Below are positions 7,981 through 15,881 of a stretch of DNA of 64,000 nt, in pieces. The stretch is from contig CAVTYQ010000005.1 of the NCBI GenBank assembly GCA_963739005.1, positions 62,001 through 126,000 on the forward strand, written 5' to 3'. The notes beneath the pieces were generated by a model that saw only the letters and a list, made by a program, of their open reading frames with translations, was not told the DNA's origin and made no database searches. The stretch comes from DASWJZ01 sp963739005 (lineage in GTDB: Bacteria > Pseudomonadota > Alphaproteobacteria > Rhizobiales > Afifellaceae). The first letter of the stretch is position 1, and each line of letters begins with the position of its first letter. The position numbers and the translations under genes are program-made.

Positions 7981-8679
7981 ATGCTGCATTGGCAAGGCGA
8001 GGTCGCGAACGCGAAGGTTGTTCCTTTTCCGGCTACCGGCGGTTCGGCGGGCCGCGGTTCGATCAGCGATCTCCTCGACATGATGGGCACCTGCATGAGC
8101 TTCGGCCGCAACGCCGAGATTTTCGGCGAGGACGAGCCGGCGGACTACTTCTACAAGGTCGTGAGCGGCGCGGTGCGCATCAGCAAGCTCCTGAGCGACG
8201 GCCGCCGCCAGATCGGGGCATTCTACCTGCCAGGCGAGATTTTCGGGCTGGAGACCGAGAAAGCCCACGCCTTCTCGGCGGAGGCGATCTGCGACTCCCG
8301 CATCTTAGTCGTGAAGCGGAGCGCGTTCCTTGCCCGGGCGACCCGCGATTGCGCCGTGGTCACGGAAATCTGGACGCAGACGATGATGCATCTGCAGCGC
8401 GCGCAGAACCACATGCTGCTCCTCGGCCGCAAGAACGCGCAGGAGCGCATTGCCGCGTTTCTCCTGGAGATGGCGGCGCGCCTTCCCCGCACCGGCGAGG
8501 TCGAACTTCCGATGTCGCGCCAGGACATCGCCGATTATCTGGGCCTCACCATCGAAACCGTCTCGCGCACGCTGACCCAGCTTGAGCGCGATGGCCTGAT
8601 CGCGATTCCCGCCTCGCGGCGGATCGTGTTCCGCGACCGCGCCGCGCTCAACCTGATGAACGACTGCCTTGCCGCCTGA
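7981..8679 (+). CDS. fixK: Crp/Fnr-family regulator FixK
   Basis: A 232-residue transcription factor. It has an N-terminal cyclic-nucleotide-binding-fold domain (about 30-150: FGRNAEIFGEDEPADYFYKV...GRRQIGAFYLPGEIFG) and a C-terminal winged helix (about 170-225) with recognition helix LTIETVSRTLTQLERDGLI. The E-x-x-S-R core is typical of proteins that read TTGA-N6-TCAA. It lacks the N-terminal cysteine cluster of FNR, consistent with FixK, which takes its oxygen signal from FixL-FixJ. Divergent from fixL. Likely targets within the window are the boxes at 4365 and 5683. The stress protein and P-type ATPase genes follow in the same direction. Confidence 0.92.
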   Translation: MLHWQGEVANAKVVPFPATGGSAGRGSISDLLDMMGTCMSFGRNAEIFGEDEPADYFYKVVSGAVRISKLLSDGRRQIGAFYLPGEIFGLETEKAHAFSAEAICDSRILVVKRSAFLARATRDCAVVTEIWTQTMMHLQRAQNHMLLLGRKNAQERIAAFLLEMAARLPRTGEVELPMSRQDIADYLGLTIETVSRTLTQLERDGLIAIPASRRIVFRDRAALNLMNDCLAA

Positions 8680-8708
8680 CGCGACTTCCAAAGTCACCGG
8701 AGACGAAG

Positions 8709-9548
8709 ATGACCGGACTGAGGACCGTATTCGCCGTTATTCCCGCGGCTGCGGCGGCTGAAAGCGCGGTTTCGGCGTTTCAAGCCCTGCCGCTTGCCGA
8801 CAAGGCGCGCCTTGTCGGGCTCCATGTCGCGCCGCTCGCGATAACCTACGGCCTCGCCACCGACATGGCGCTCGCCTCCTTCATCGAGGCGCAGATGGCC
8901 GCCGCCGACGACGAAAGGAAAGCGGCTGAGGCCGCCTTCCAGGGCGCCGCCAAGAAGGCGGGGATCGTCTTCGAATGGCGCTCTGAAAAGTCCCCCGACA
9001 CCCTTGTTTCGCCGCACGCCGGCACGATGTCGCGCGCCGCCGATATTATCCTCTGCCCGCAGCTGCCGAACGAGGCGTCGATCGGGCGCCACCATCTCGA
9101 GGAAGTCGTGTTCACGTCGGGGCGCCCGGTGATCGCCCTGCCGGCTGGCTGGTCGGTGCGCAAGCTCGGCAAGCGCGTGCTCGTCGCCTGGGACGGCGGC
9201 CGCGAGGCGGCGCGCGCGGTCTTCGACGCGCTTCCTCTCCTCACCGGCGCTGAAACCGTGCGCATCGTCTCCGTGCAAGGGCTGCTCGAAGATCCCGTGC
9301 GGCAATTCACGCCCGGTGACGACATCGCGGCAACGCTATCGCGGCACGACGTACGCGTGGAGACGACAGTGGTCCGCACCACGCGCGGCAATGTCCGCGA
9401 GGAACTCAAGGCGCAGGCGCTGGACTTCGCAGCCGATCTAACGGTGATGGGATGCTACGGGCATTCGCGCATCCGCGAGCGCATCCTTGGCGGCGTTTCG
9501 CGCAGCATGCTGCGCGAAATTCCGTTTCCGCTGCTGCTCGCCAACTGA
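8709..9548 (+). CDS. Universal stress protein, tandem UspA domains
   Basis: A 279-residue cytoplasmic protein made of two UspA-like domains. The C-terminal copy keeps the nucleotide-binding pattern G-x2-G-x9-G (MGCYGHSRIRERILGGVS, near residues 255-270) after a LLVAWDGG-type opening (VLVAWDGGREAARAVF). The N-terminal copy is degenerate. It starts 30 bases after fixK with a GGAGACGA leader and is followed after 12 bases by the P-type ATPase, so the three probably form one unit. Proteins of this type are often induced in microaerobic or stationary cells. Exact function unknown. Confidence 0.88.
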   Translation: MTGLRTVFAVIPAAAAAESAVSAFQALPLADKARLVGLHVAPLAITYGLATDMALASFIEAQMAAADDERKAAEAAFQGAAKKAGIVFEWRSEKSPDTLVSPHAGTMSRAADIILCPQLPNEASIGRHHLEEVVFTSGRPVIALPAGWSVRKLGKRVLVAWDGGREAARAVFDALPLLTGAETVRIVSVQGLLEDPVRQFTPGDDIAATLSRHDVRVETTVVRTTRGNVREELKAQALDFAADLTVMGCYGHSRIRERILGGVSRSMLREIPFPLLLAN

Positions 9549-9560
9549 CGGAAAGGCCCG

Positions 9561-12356
9561 ATGGCGCTCGACGGCTCGGCCGACCGGCTGCGCCCCGCCG
9601 AGCCTCCGCCGCCTGAGCCGGATCGTGGCGGAGTTGCCGGCGAGTCCTTGAACAGCCGCGTGCCATGGCATGCCTTGTCGGCCGAGGCGGTCGTGAAGCG
9701 CCTTGCGACGACGACGGCGGCGGGGCTCTCCGCAGCCGAAGCCGCGGTGCGCCAGAAGAGGTTCGGTCCGAACGCGCTTCCCGAGCCGCGGCGCCGCACT
9801 ATCCTTGCCATCTTCGTCGGGCAACTCGCGAGCCCGCTCGTCTATCTGCTGCTCGCCGCCGCCGCCGTGTCGATCGCGCTCGGCGAATTCGCCGACGCTT
9901 GGTTTATCGGCGCCGTCCTCCTCCTGAACTCGGCAATCGGCGGATCGCAGGAATGGCGCGCCGAGGTCAACACCGCGGCGCTCCGCTCCTCGATCACGGC
10001 GACGAGCCGCGTTCTCCGCGACGGCGCGGTCCATTTGATCGAAAGCGCGGGGCTCGTCCCGGGTGACGTCGTGCTGGTCGAGGCCGGCGACCGCGTGCCG
10101 GCCGACATGCGCCTCCTGCAGGCGTTCGATGCGCGCGCGGACGAATTGGCGCTGACCGGCGAATCCTATGCCGTCGACAAATCGGCCCGGCAGGATTTGG
10201 ACCAGGACACCTCGGTCGCGGATCGCTCGACGATGCTCCATGCCGGCACGAGCGTGCTGACCGGACGCTCCGAGGCGGTGGTGGTCGCCACCGGTGTCGA
10301 CACCGAGATCGGCCGGATCGCGCGCGAACTCGCCAAGGCGGCGCCCCCGCCGCCGCTCACGCAGAGGCTTGAGCGCTTCAGCCGCAATCTCGGGTTCATC
10401 GTGATTGCGCTGATGGCGCTCCTCGTCGCCGGGCAGCTTCTCGCCGGCGCTTCGCTCCGCCAGACCTTCTTCGTCGCGGTGGCGCTCGCCGTCGCGGCGA
10501 TCCCGGAGGGCCTTCCCGTCGCCGTGACGGTGGCGCTCTCGATCGCCACGCGGAGGATGGCGCGGCGGAACGTCATCGTCCGCCATCTCCCGGCCGTCGA
10601 AGGGCTCGGCTCCTGCACGGTCGTGGCGAGCGACAAGACCGGAACGCTGACCGCCAATGCGCTGACCGCCAAGCGCCTTTGGCTCCCAGGCTTCGGCGTC
10701 GTCGATGTTGGCGGTGAGGGCTACGATCCGCGCGGCGAGTTTCGTTTCGAGGCGAAGCAGGCCGAGGACAAGGGGCCGGCGGCGATCGCGCAGGCGGCTG
10801 CCTCGGCGGCGCTTTGCAATGACGCGACCTACGAGCCTGCCGACGGCGAGGGGGGCCGGAGCGGCGACACGCTCGACGTCGCGCTCCTGGTGCTTGCCGC
10901 CAAGGCCGGGCTTCAGCTTCCCGCGGTCCGCGCTGCGGCGACGCGGGTGGGCGAAATCCCCTTCGCTGCCGAGCGGCGCTTCGCCGCGACGCTGAACAGC
11001 CACGGCGACGGGCCGAAGCTTCACGCGAAGGGTGCGCCGGAAGTGATTCTGCCGTTGTGCGAAAACGGCGGCGCCGATGCGCATCTCGCCGCCGAGCGCA
11101 TGGCCGAAGAAGGGCTTCGTGTCGTCGCCGTCGCCGCGAAGATGGTGACGCAGGAAGGGCCGTTCGCGACCTCCGACATCGAGGCGGAGCTCGTCGGCCT
11201 GACGCTGCTCGCGCTCGTGGGATTCATCGATCCGCTGAGGCCCGAGGCGCGTGAGGCCGTGGCCGCGTGCAGGGCGGCCGGCGTCTCGGTCCGCATGGTT
11301 ACGGGCGACCATCCGGTGACGGCGCTTGCCATCGCGCGCGAACTCGGCCTCGCAGAGGACATGAGCGAAGTCACTACCGGCCGCGAGATCGTGGCGCTCG
11401 CCGCTTCGCCGGAGGGACGCCAGACGCGCCTTGCCGAGGCCAAGGTCTTCGCCCGCGTCGAGCCGACGCAGAAGGTCGACATCGTGGAGGCTCTGAAAGC
11501 CGCCGGCCACATCGTCGCAATGACCGGCGACGGCGTGAACGACGCGCCGGCGCTTCGCCGCTCCGACCTCGGCGTCGCCATGGGGAAGAGCGGCACCGAC
11601 GTGGCGCGCGACGCCGCCGACCTCGTCATCGCCGACGACAATTTCGCCTCCGTCGTCGCCGGTATCCAGGAGGGGCGCGCCGCTTACGCCAACATCCGCA
11701 AGGTCATCTATCTCTTGGTCTCGACCGGCGCGGCGGAGGTGGTGATCTTTCTACTCGCGACATTGTTCGCCCAGCCGCTGCCCTTGAGCGCCGTGCAGCT
11801 TCTCTGGCTGAACCTCGTGACGAATGGCGGACAGGACGTGGCGCTTGCCTTCGAGGCGCGCGAGGACGGGCTGTTGAACCGCCCGCCGCGCCCGGTGAAC
11901 GAGCCGATCTTCGACCGGCTGATGATCTCCGAAAGCGCGGTCTCCGGGCTGGCGATGGGCGCGGTGAGCTTCGCGTTCTTCGTCTGGGCGCTGTCAAAGG
12001 GCTGGAGCGAACGCGATGCGCGGAACGCGCTCCTCTTCCTGCTCGTCCTCTTCGAGAACGTCCAGGTCTTCAACTGCCGCTCGGAGACGCTCTCCGCGTT
12101 CCGCATCCCCTTCTCGAACAACTGGCCGGTCGTGGTCTCCGTGGTGGGGGCCGAGGCCATCCATATCGGCGCCGCCTTCGTGCCCGGCATCCGCGACGTG
12201 CTCGGGATGCACCCGATCTCGGTCGAGCTCTGGCTGGCGCTGGTCCCGATCGCGCTCTCGCTGCTTCTGGTAATGGAGCTCTTCAAGCTCCTGTGGCGCG
12301 GATCGACCCGCGCCGGCGCCAAACGTCAGAGCGAGCGCACGGAGACGACGCGGTAG
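9561..12356 (+). CDS. Cation-transporting P-type ATPase (P2/Ca2+-type)
   Basis: A 931-residue membrane pump. It has a cation-ATPase N-terminal domain (WHALSAEAVVKRLAT...GLSAAEA), TGES actuator motif (residues 199-202), PEGLP in M4, phosphorylation motif DKTGTLT with catalytic D358, hinge motif TGDGVNDAPAL (about 655-665), and a C-terminal four-helix cation-ATPase domain. M6 reads NLVTNGGQD, whereas the SERCA motif is NLVTDG; the first acidic residue is Asn here and an Asp follows three positions later. That pattern occurs in bacterial relatives and leaves the ion (Ca2+, Mg2+ or monovalent) uncertain. It is downstream of fixK and the stress protein. Its 3' end overlaps the converging gene at 12326 by 31 bases. 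Confidence 0.9.
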   Translation: MALDGSADRLRPAEPPPPEPDRGGVAGESLNSRVPWHALSAEAVVKRLATTTAAGLSAAEAAVRQKRFGPNALPEPRRRTILAIFVGQLASPLVYLLLAAAAVSIALGEFADAWFIGAVLLLNSAIGGSQEWRAEVNTAALRSSITATSRVLRDGAVHLIESAGLVPGDVVLVEAGDRVPADMRLLQAFDARADELALTGESYAVDKSARQDLDQDTSVADRSTMLHAGTSVLTGRSEAVVVATGVDTEIGRIARELAKAAPPPPLTQRLERFSRNLGFIVIALMALLVAGQLLAGASLRQTFFVAVALAVAAIPEGLPVAVTVALSIATRRMARRNVIVRHLPAVEGLGSCTVVASDKTGTLTANALTAKRLWLPGFGVVDVGGEGYDPRGEFRFEAKQAEDKGPAAIAQAAASAALCNDATYEPADGEGGRSGDTLDVALLVLAAKAGLQLPAVRAAATRVGEIPFAAERRFAATLNSHGDGPKLHAKGAPEVILPLCENGGADAHLAAERMAEEGLRVVAVAAKMVTQEGPFATSDIEAELVGLTLLALVGFIDPLRPEAREAVAACRAAGVSVRMVTGDHPVTALAIARELGLAEDMSEVTTGREIVALAASPEGRQTRLAEAKVFARVEPTQKVDIVEALKAAGHIVAMTGDGVNDAPALRRSDLGVAMGKSGTDVARDAADLVIADDNFASVVAGIQEGRAAYANIRKVIYLLVSTGAAEVVIFLLATLFAQPLPLSAVQLLWLNLVTNGGQDVALAFEAREDGLLNRPPRPVNEPIFDRLMISESAVSGLAMGAVSFAFFVWALSKGWSERDARNALLFLLVLFENVQVFNCRSETLSAFRIPFSNNWPVVVSVVGAEAIHIGAAFVPGIRDVLGMHPISVELWLALVPIALSLLLVMELFKLLWRGSTRAGAKRQSERTETTR

Positions 12357-12709
12357 GTGTGCATCTTGGCGTGTTCGTCGCGGATCGACACGTATTCGCC
12401 GAGCAGGAAATGTTCGCTGCCGAGGTGGTAGGCGTCTTCGTTGTCGCTGGTCGCGTCCTGGTCGTAGTCGAAATACCAGGCGCCGCCGGGCTTCCGCGCC
12501 AGCCGCCCGACCATGTCATTCTCGCCTTCGCGGAAGCGGTGGACGCGGCAATGCTCCTTGTACTTGCGCCATAGATCGGCGGAGAGCCGCTGGTCCTGGT
12601 CGAGCGGCGCCACGAGGTCGTAGCCGGTCGCGTTGCTCCCTTCCGGGTGCCCGGGCTCGCGGGCGAGTTCCAGGCGGATCTGGCGGAATTCGGGGGGCAG
12701 AGAGGACAT
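12326..12709 (-). CDS. Conserved hypothetical protein
   Basis: A 127-residue soluble protein of unknown function, with no signal peptide or membrane segment. The middle and C-terminal parts are acidic and rich in His and aromatic residues (AWYFDYDQDATSDNEDAYHLG, HFLLGEYVSIRDEHAKMHTYRV). The frame is open to 12766, but ATG 12709 starts the natural MSSLPPEFRQIRLELAR sequence. It converges on the P-type ATPase, overlapping its 3' end, and is divergent from the LysR gene at 12840. No catalytic motif is recognised. Confidence 0.7.
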   Translation of the reverse strand: MSSLPPEFRQIRLELAREPGHPEGSNATGYDLVAPLDQDQRLSADLWRKYKEHCRVHRFREGENDMVGRLARKPGGAWYFDYDQDATSDNEDAYHLGSEHFLLGEYVSIRDEHAKMHTYRVVSVRSL

Positions 12710-12839
12710 GCGTTCCGTTCCTTGATGCTCTAGCTCAACCTTAGTTCGGGGGCGGGGCTTTCCCATTGATCGGCGTCAATTCGGCGCGCCGGTCAAGGGG
12801 GCGGGCCGCGCGGGTCCGGAAGTGTTGTAGGCTTGCAGG

Positions 12840-13733
12840 ATGATCGACAAGCTCGAATTCCTGCTCGCGCTCGCCAAGGAGCAGCATTTTGGGCGCGCGG
12901 CGGAAGCCTGCGGCGTGTCGCAGCCGACGCTCTCGGCCGGCATCAAGAGCCTGGAGGATACGCTCGGCGTGCTCCTCGTGCAGCGCGGCTCGCGCTTCCA
13001 CTCTTTCACGCCGGAAGGCGAGCGCGTGCTCGGCTGGGCGCGGCGCATCGTCGGCGACAGCCGGGCGCTCCGCCAGGACATCGAATCCCTGAAGCATGGC
13101 CTTTCGGGGCATCTCAAGATCGCCGCGATTCCAACCGCGCTCGCGATCGTCGCCGACGTGACCACGCCCTACCGCGAGAAGCACCCGAACGTGCGCTTCA
13201 CCATTCTGTCGCGGAACTCGATCGAGGTCCTTGCCATGCTTGAGAACCTCGAGATCGACGCCGGCATCACCTATCTCGACAACGAGCCGCTCGGGCGCGT
13301 CAATTCGGTGCCGATCTATGAGGAACGCTACCGCCTTGTCACCTCCGTGGAAGGCCCCTTCGGCGACCGCGAGAGCGTGACGTGGGCGGAGGTCGGCACG
13401 GTGCCGCTCTGCCTGCTCACGCCCGACATGCAGAACCGCCGTATCATCGACGCGCTGCTCGTCGCCGCCGGCGCGCGGCCGCAGACGTCGCTCGAATCGA
13501 ACTCCATGATCGTGCTCTATTCACACGTGAGGACCGGGCGCTGGGCGAGCGTCATGCCGGAAAAACTGGCCTCGACGCTCGGCTTGACCGACCGCGTCCG
13601 TGCCATCCCGATCGTCGAGCCGGACGCCACGCACACAGTCGGCCTCGTCGTGCCGCATCGCGAGCCGATGACCCCGCTCGCTCTGGCGCTCGTCGCGGAG
13701 GCTCGGAAGGTTGCCGGGACGTCGCTCGCCTGA
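12840..13733 (+). CDS. LysR-family regulator of the formate dehydrogenase operon
   Basis: A 297-residue LysR protein. The N-terminal helix-turn-helix is residues 1-60 (MIDKLEFLLALAKEQHFGRAAEACGVSQPTLSAGIKSLE), followed by a linker helix and a two-lobed effector-binding domain (about 90-295). It ends 111 bases before fdsG on the same strand. The gap carries a T-N11-A palindrome (13752-13768), the usual LysR recognition form. It most likely senses formate or a related C1 signal and activates fdsGBAD; the ligand is inferred only from position. Confidence 0.9.
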   Translation: MIDKLEFLLALAKEQHFGRAAEACGVSQPTLSAGIKSLEDTLGVLLVQRGSRFHSFTPEGERVLGWARRIVGDSRALRQDIESLKHGLSGHLKIAAIPTALAIVADVTTPYREKHPNVRFTILSRNSIEVLAMLENLEIDAGITYLDNEPLGRVNSVPIYEERYRLVTSVEGPFGDRESVTWAEVGTVPLCLLTPDMQNRRIIDALLVAAGARPQTSLESNSMIVLYSHVRTGRWASVMPEKLASTLGLTDRVRAIPIVEPDATHTVGLVVPHREPMTPLALALVAEARKVAGTSLA

Positions 13734-13751
13734 GCCGTTGGGCGATAGATC

Positions 13752-13768
13752 GATAGGAATATCCTATC
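13752..13768 (+). promoter_or_regulatory. LysR operator GATAGG-N5-CCTATC
   Basis: GATAGGAATATCCTATC is a perfect inverted repeat with a 5-base centre and contains the T-N11-A signature of LysR binding sites. A partial extra copy (GATAGATC) lies immediately upstream at 13744-13751. The site is 77 bases upstream of the fdsG start and 19 bases after the LysR stop, so it is placed to activate the fds operon. Confidence 0.7.
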
Positions 13769-13813
13769 AACCGACCGTCTGGCTTTATTGATTTCTTGCC
13801 TGTTTTCGTGCTT

Positions 13814-13834
13814 TTGATCGGCTTCTACGATCAA
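13814..13834 (+). promoter_or_regulatory. Inverted repeat overlapping the fdsG ribosome-binding site
   Basis: TTGATCG (13814-13820) and CGATCAA (13828-13834) are perfect 7-base inverted arms around a 7-base loop. The last two bases of the right arm begin the AAGGA ribosome-binding site (13833-13837) of fdsG. It could be a second regulator site or an mRNA stem-loop that affects fdsG translation. The sequence shows only the symmetry. Confidence 0.4.
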
Positions 13835-13844
13835 GGACCACCAA

Positions 13845-14312
13845 ATGTCGGGCGATAGCCACGACGCGCTCGTTCGCGAGATCATCGACGCACACAAAAA
13901 CGTCGAGGGCGCGACGCTGCCCATCCTGAACAAGCTGCTGGAGGCGCTCGGCTACGTGCCGGACTCCGCTTTGCCGATCGTCGCGGAGGCACTCAACATC
14001 TCGCGCGCCGAGGTCTACGGCATCGTCACCTTCTATCACGACTACCGCCGCGAGCCCCCCGGCCGCCACGTGGTGAAGCTTTGCCGCGCCGAAGCCTGCC
14101 AGTCGATGGGTGGACGCGCGGTGGCGGAGCAATTGACGAAGCGCCTCGGAGTCGATTTCGGCGAGACGTCGCCGGACGGCCGCGTGACGCTCGAAGCCGT
14201 CTATTGCCTCGGGCTTTGCGCCTGCGCGCCCTCAGCCATGGTCGACGGCCGCGTGATCGGCCGCGTTGATCACGAGAGGGCGGACGCGATCGCCGCGGAG
14301 GTCGGCCGGTGA
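13845..14312 (+). CDS. fdsG: NAD-dependent formate dehydrogenase gamma subunit
   Basis: A 155-residue NuoE-like subunit of the soluble molybdenum formate dehydrogenase FdsGBAD, which oxidises formate to CO2 and reduces NAD+. It carries a thioredoxin-fold [2Fe-2S] site with ligands C80, C85, C121 and C125 (KLCRAEACQSMGG and VYCLGLCACAPS). The N-terminal helical part (HDALVREIIDAHKNVEGATLPILNKLLEALGYVP shortened here to its opening HDALVREII) is family-typical. Its stop overlaps the fdsB start by four bases (GTGA), indicating coupled translation. Confidence 0.94.
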   Translation: MSGDSHDALVREIIDAHKNVEGATLPILNKLLEALGYVPDSALPIVAEALNISRAEVYGIVTFYHDYRREPPGRHVVKLCRAEACQSMGGRAVAEQLTKRLGVDFGETSPDGRVTLEAVYCLGLCACAPSAMVDGRVIGRVDHERADAIAAEVGR

Positions 14313-15871
14313 GCACGCGCGTCTTCGTCCCCTGCGATGCCGGCGCGGTCGCCGTCGGCGCCGACCGCGTGGCGGAGGCGGTGGAACGCATCGCAGCAGA
14401 GAGCGGCGCAAAGGTCGAGATCGTGCGGAACGGTTCGCGCGGGCTCTATTGGCTGGAGCCGCTGGTCGAGGTCGAGACCGCGGCAGGGCGCATCGCCTAC
14501 GGGCCGGTGGCGGCGGACGACGTCAAAGGGCTTTTCGAGTCCGGCTTCCTCGAAGGAAAGCCGAGCCCGCTCTTCCTCGGCCCCACCGAAGAAATTCCGT
14601 TTCTGAAACGGCAGACGCGTCTCACCTTCGCGCGCTGCGGCGTAGTCGATCCGCGCTCGCTCGAAGACTATCGCGCACATGGCGGGATGAAGGGCCTCGA
14701 GCGCGCTCTGAAAATGCAGCCGGCCGCGGTCGTCGAACAGGTGAAGGCATCGGGATTGCGCGGCCGCGGCGGCGCCGGCTTTCCGACCGGCATCAAATGG
14801 GAAACGGCGATGAAAGCGCCGGCAGAGCAGAAATACGTAGTCTGCAACGCCGACGAGGGCGACAGCGGCACCTTCGCCGACCGCATGATCATGGAGGGCG
14901 ATCCGTTCCTTTTGATCGAGGGCATGACCATCGCCGGCCTCGCGATCGGCGCGACCAAGGGCTTCGTCTATCTCCGCTCCGAATATCCGCATGCCGAGAT
15001 CGCCATGAACGCGGCGATCGTCGCGGCGCGGCGCGCCGGGCTGCTCGGCGATAACGTCGGCGGCTCGGGCAAGGCTTTCGACATGGAAGTCAGAATGGGC
15101 GCCGGCGCCTATGTCTGCGGCGAAGAGACGGCGCTTCTCGACAGCCTGGAAGGGAAGCGCGGGCAGGTGCGCGCCAAGCCGCCGCTCCCTGCGCACAAGG
15201 GCCTCTTCGGCAAGCCGACGATCATCAACAACGTGCTCTCCTTCGCCGCCGTGCCGTTCATCATGGCGGAGGGCGCGGAGAAATATCGCGACTACGGCAT
15301 GGGTCGCTCGCGCGGCACGATGCCGATCCAGCTCGCCGGCAACGTCAAGCACGGCGGGCTTTTCGAGACGGCGTTCGGCGTGACGCTCGGCGAACTGGTC
15401 AATGACATCGGCGGCGGCACGGCGTCCGGACGTGCGGTGCGCGCGGTCCAGGTCGGCGGTCCACTTGGCGCCTATTTCCCGCCGTCGCTTTTCGACACGC
15501 CCTTCGACTATGAGGCGTTCACCGCCAAGGACGGGCTGATCGGCCACGGCGGCGTCGTCGTCTTCGACGATACGGTCGACATGGCCGAGCAGGCGCGCTT
15601 CGCGCTCGAATTCTGCGCCATCGAATCGTGCGGCAAGTGCACGCCCTGCCGCATCGGCTCGACCCGCGGCGTGGAGGTGATCGACCGCATTGTCGCCGGC
15701 GACAACGTCGATGCGAACCTCGCCCTGGTCGAAGAACTTTGCGAGACGATGAAGTTCGGCTCGCTCTGCGCGCTCGGCGGCTTCACGCCGTTCCCGGTGT
15801 TAAGCGCGCTTCACCATTTCCCCGAGGATTTCAGCGGCGGCGCGCATCGGCGCATGCAGGCTGCGGAATAG
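14309..15871 (+). CDS. fdsB: NAD-dependent formate dehydrogenase beta subunit
   Basis: A 520-residue NuoF-like flavoprotein that passes electrons from the iron-sulfur chain to NAD+. An N-terminal thioredoxin-like domain (about 1-115) is followed by the NADH/FMN domain with GLRGRGGAGFPTGIKW and CNADEGDSGTFADR. The C-terminal [4Fe-4S] site is seen in SCGKCTPCRIG plus the later Cys of LCALGGF. GTG start, overlapping fdsG by four bases. The next gene begins 10 bases after the stop, behind a GGAGAGAGG ribosome-binding site. Confidence 0.94.
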   Translation: MSTRVFVPCDAGAVAVGADRVAEAVERIAAESGAKVEIVRNGSRGLYWLEPLVEVETAAGRIAYGPVAADDVKGLFESGFLEGKPSPLFLGPTEEIPFLKRQTRLTFARCGVVDPRSLEDYRAHGGMKGLERALKMQPAAVVEQVKASGLRGRGGAGFPTGIKWETAMKAPAEQKYVVCNADEGDSGTFADRMIMEGDPFLLIEGMTIAGLAIGATKGFVYLRSEYPHAEIAMNAAIVAARRAGLLGDNVGGSGKAFDMEVRMGAGAYVCGEETALLDSLEGKRGQVRAKPPLPAHKGLFGKPTIINNVLSFAAVPFIMAEGAEKYRDYGMGRSRGTMPIQLAGNVKHGGLFETAFGVTLGELVNDIGGGTASGRAVRAVQVGGPLGAYFPPSLFDTPFDYEAFTAKDGLIGHGGVVVFDDTVDMAEQARFALEFCAIESCGKCTPCRIGSTRGVEVIDRIVAGDNVDANLALVEELCETMKFGSLCALGGFTPFPVLSALHHFPEDFSGGAHRRMQAAE

Positions 15872-15881
15872 GAGAGAGGCA

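Noticed and set aside
9438..11510. 690-codon open frame on the minus strand
   Set aside because: It lies antisense to the P-type ATPase, is Arg/His/Glu-rich with no domain, and is a typical high-GC shadow frame.
12722..12740. Possible FNR box (TTGA...TCAA) near the hypothetical gene
   Set aside because: The half-sites are separated by nine bases, not six.
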